A stretch of DNA of 7,168 nucleotides from an uncultured Colwellia sp. (GTDB lineage: Bacteria > Pseudomonadota > Gammaproteobacteria > Enterobacterales > Alteromonadaceae), in assembly GCA_913020705.1 (NCBI GenBank), contig CAJWBY010000200.1, positions 1 through 7,168 of the forward strand, read 5' to 3'. Of this stretch, positions 6,377 through 7,168 are shown piece by piece; positions within the stretch are counted from its first letter, which is position 1, and the number at the start of each line of letters is the position of its first letter. Position numbers and translations under genes: made by a program. The notes beneath the pieces were generated by a model, which was given only the letters and a program-made list of their open reading frames with translations, did not search any database and was not told where the DNA came from.

Positions 6377-7168
6377 CTAATTAAGAGGCCACTGCATTGA
6401 TACTTTAGCGCCAGTTATCTTTTCTAATTGATAAATGTTATCTACATTAAGCTGGCCAGAGTGATTTTTTACTATTTCTGCACATAACGATAGACCAATT
6501 CCAGAACCTCCAGGTTTAGTGGTATAGAAAGGGGTTAATACATTGTTGAGATTAGCAAAACCCGGCCCGTTATCTTCTATTTCAATTATTTGTTGTTCTT
6601 GTTTGTAATAAGCTTTTATGACAATTTTGGTTTGAGGGTTTTCATTTGCTTCTTGAGCATTTTTTACTAAGTTTATGATCACTTGCGCTATTTGTTCTTC
6701 ATCCCCAAAGCATTGTTGATTACCTTGGAATTCAATAATACAAATTTGTTCGTTAACCAATAATTTCGCTTCATCAATAACTTCAATTAAATCAAACCAT
6801 CCTAATTTAGGCGGTGGCAGTTGAGTTAATTTGCTGTATTCACTTATAAAAGATAACAAACGATTACTGCGTTTATGAATACGAGAAAGTACTAAACGGG
6901 TTTGTTGTTCATTTAATTCATCTGATGATAAAAGCGTATCAGTCATCGATGCCATAGGCGTTAATGAGTTGCGTAACTCATGCGCTAAAACACGGATCAA
7001 ATTTTCTTGGGTCGCACTACTATTTTTATTTAATAGCTGAGAAATGTTGAGCGCAGAAAAAAGCCAATGCTTTTGGTTTTCTTGCCGATATTGAATGCTT
7101 TGACATTGCCATTTTTGATCAAATCTTGGATGTGTTAGTTGTCCATTTTGATAAATGAAGCCTAAGTC
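6377..7168 (-). CDS. sensor histidine kinase, C-terminal part (5' end outside window)
   Basis: The frame is open from the stop at 6377 to the window edge, giving 263 residues with no start needed inside the window; no ATG precedes the catalytic domain. The visible N-terminal ~50 residues (DLGFIYQNGQL... QYRQENQKHWLFSALNISQLL) could be the end of a PAS-like or other sensory/linker region. The dimerisation domain has the H box VLAHELRNSLTPM with phospho-accepting His63 of the fragment (codon 6982-6980). The ATPase domain has the N box NLVKNAQEAN at ~166-175, G1 DNGPGF at ~199-204, F box FYTTKPGG at ~214-221 and G2 GGSGIGLSL at ~220-228. All catalytic motifs are intact, so this should autophosphorylate and pass phosphate to a response regulator. 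The HELRNSLTP form resembles NtrB/NtrY-type kinases. Membrane anchoring and input signal would be encoded beyond the window. It converges with the helicase, 27 bp apart. Confidence 0.93.
   Translation of the reverse strand, partial: DLGFIYQNGQLTHPRFDQKWQCQSIQYRQENQKHWLFSALNISQLLNKNSSATQENLIRVLAHELRNSLTPMASMTDTLLSSDELNEQQTRLVLSRIHKRSNRLLSFISEYSKLTQLPPPKLGWFDLIEVIDEAKLLVNEQICIIEFQGNQQCFGDEEQIAQVIINLVKNAQEANENPQTKIVIKAYYKQEQQIIEIEDNGPGFANLNNVLTPFYTTKPGGSGIGLSLCAEIVKNHSGQLNVDNIYQLEKITGAKVSMQWPLN

Noticed and set aside
6372..6390. Hairpin GGTCTCT/AGAGGCC between the helicase and the kinase, considered as terminator
   Set aside because: The stem is 7 bp with a T-G wobble on the plus strand and a mismatch on the minus strand, and no T tract follows on either side, so termination is not supported.
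6998..7000. TTG as start codon of a short 207-residue kinase
   Set aside because: The frame stays open to the window edge and the residues upstream continue a plausible kinase linker; a start here would sit immediately before the H box and cut the dimerisation helix.
1..7168. Search for mobile elements, CRISPR, toxin-antitoxin or defence systems
   Set aside because: No transposase, integrase, repeat-spacer pattern or recognisable defence gene is present; every long reading frame belongs to an ordinary chromosomal family.

Overview
The window looks like chromosomal DNA of an AT-rich marine gammaproteobacterium. Alteromonadales, perhaps Colwelliaceae, is the best guess. This is inferred from the E. 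coli-like 5S rRNA and class II tRNA-Tyr, the low GC content and the gene set (RhlE-type helicases, YaiI, a receiver-TPR protein). I could not test it by a search. I see no insertion sequence, prophage, CRISPR array or defence genes; it reads as core or near-core genome.

Layout. Positions 1-80 are the 3' two thirds of a 5S rRNA, so the window opens at the end of a ribosomal RNA operon, followed after an 87-bp spacer by a tRNA-Tyr (168-252). A minus-strand gene (302-1912) encodes a response-regulator-like receiver fused to a long TPR array. Its receiver has Gly where the phospho-accepting Asp is expected, and its best ribosome binding site fits an upstream ATT codon better than the ATG. A 237-bp divergent intergenic region (1913-2149) carries two perfect palindromes, each centred on TTCGAA, and leads into an rhlE-type DEAD-box RNA helicase (2150-3526, plus). 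A strong bidirectional terminator (3536-3562) separates it from the convergent yaiI-family gene (3556-4002, minus).

From 4169 to 6349 a three-gene plus-strand cluster, probably an operon, encodes a hotdog-fold acyl-CoA thioesterase, a DUF2750 protein and a second, shorter RhlE-like DEAD-box helicase. The last two are only 4 bp apart and the helicase has no clear Shine-Dalgarno sequence of its own, which suggests translational coupling. The window ends inside a minus-strand sensor histidine kinase whose N-terminus lies beyond position 7168.

How they relate. The two helicases are paralogues that share every core motif and differ mainly in their basic C-terminal tails; in the RhlE family they are expected to act in ribosome assembly, RNA decay or cold adaptation. 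The receiver-TPR protein and the kinase are both signalling proteins, but they lie far apart and nothing in the sequence links them. I did not find a convincing new system. The observations most worth following are the degenerate receiver, its possible AUU start, the paired palindromes and the DUF2750-helicase coupling.
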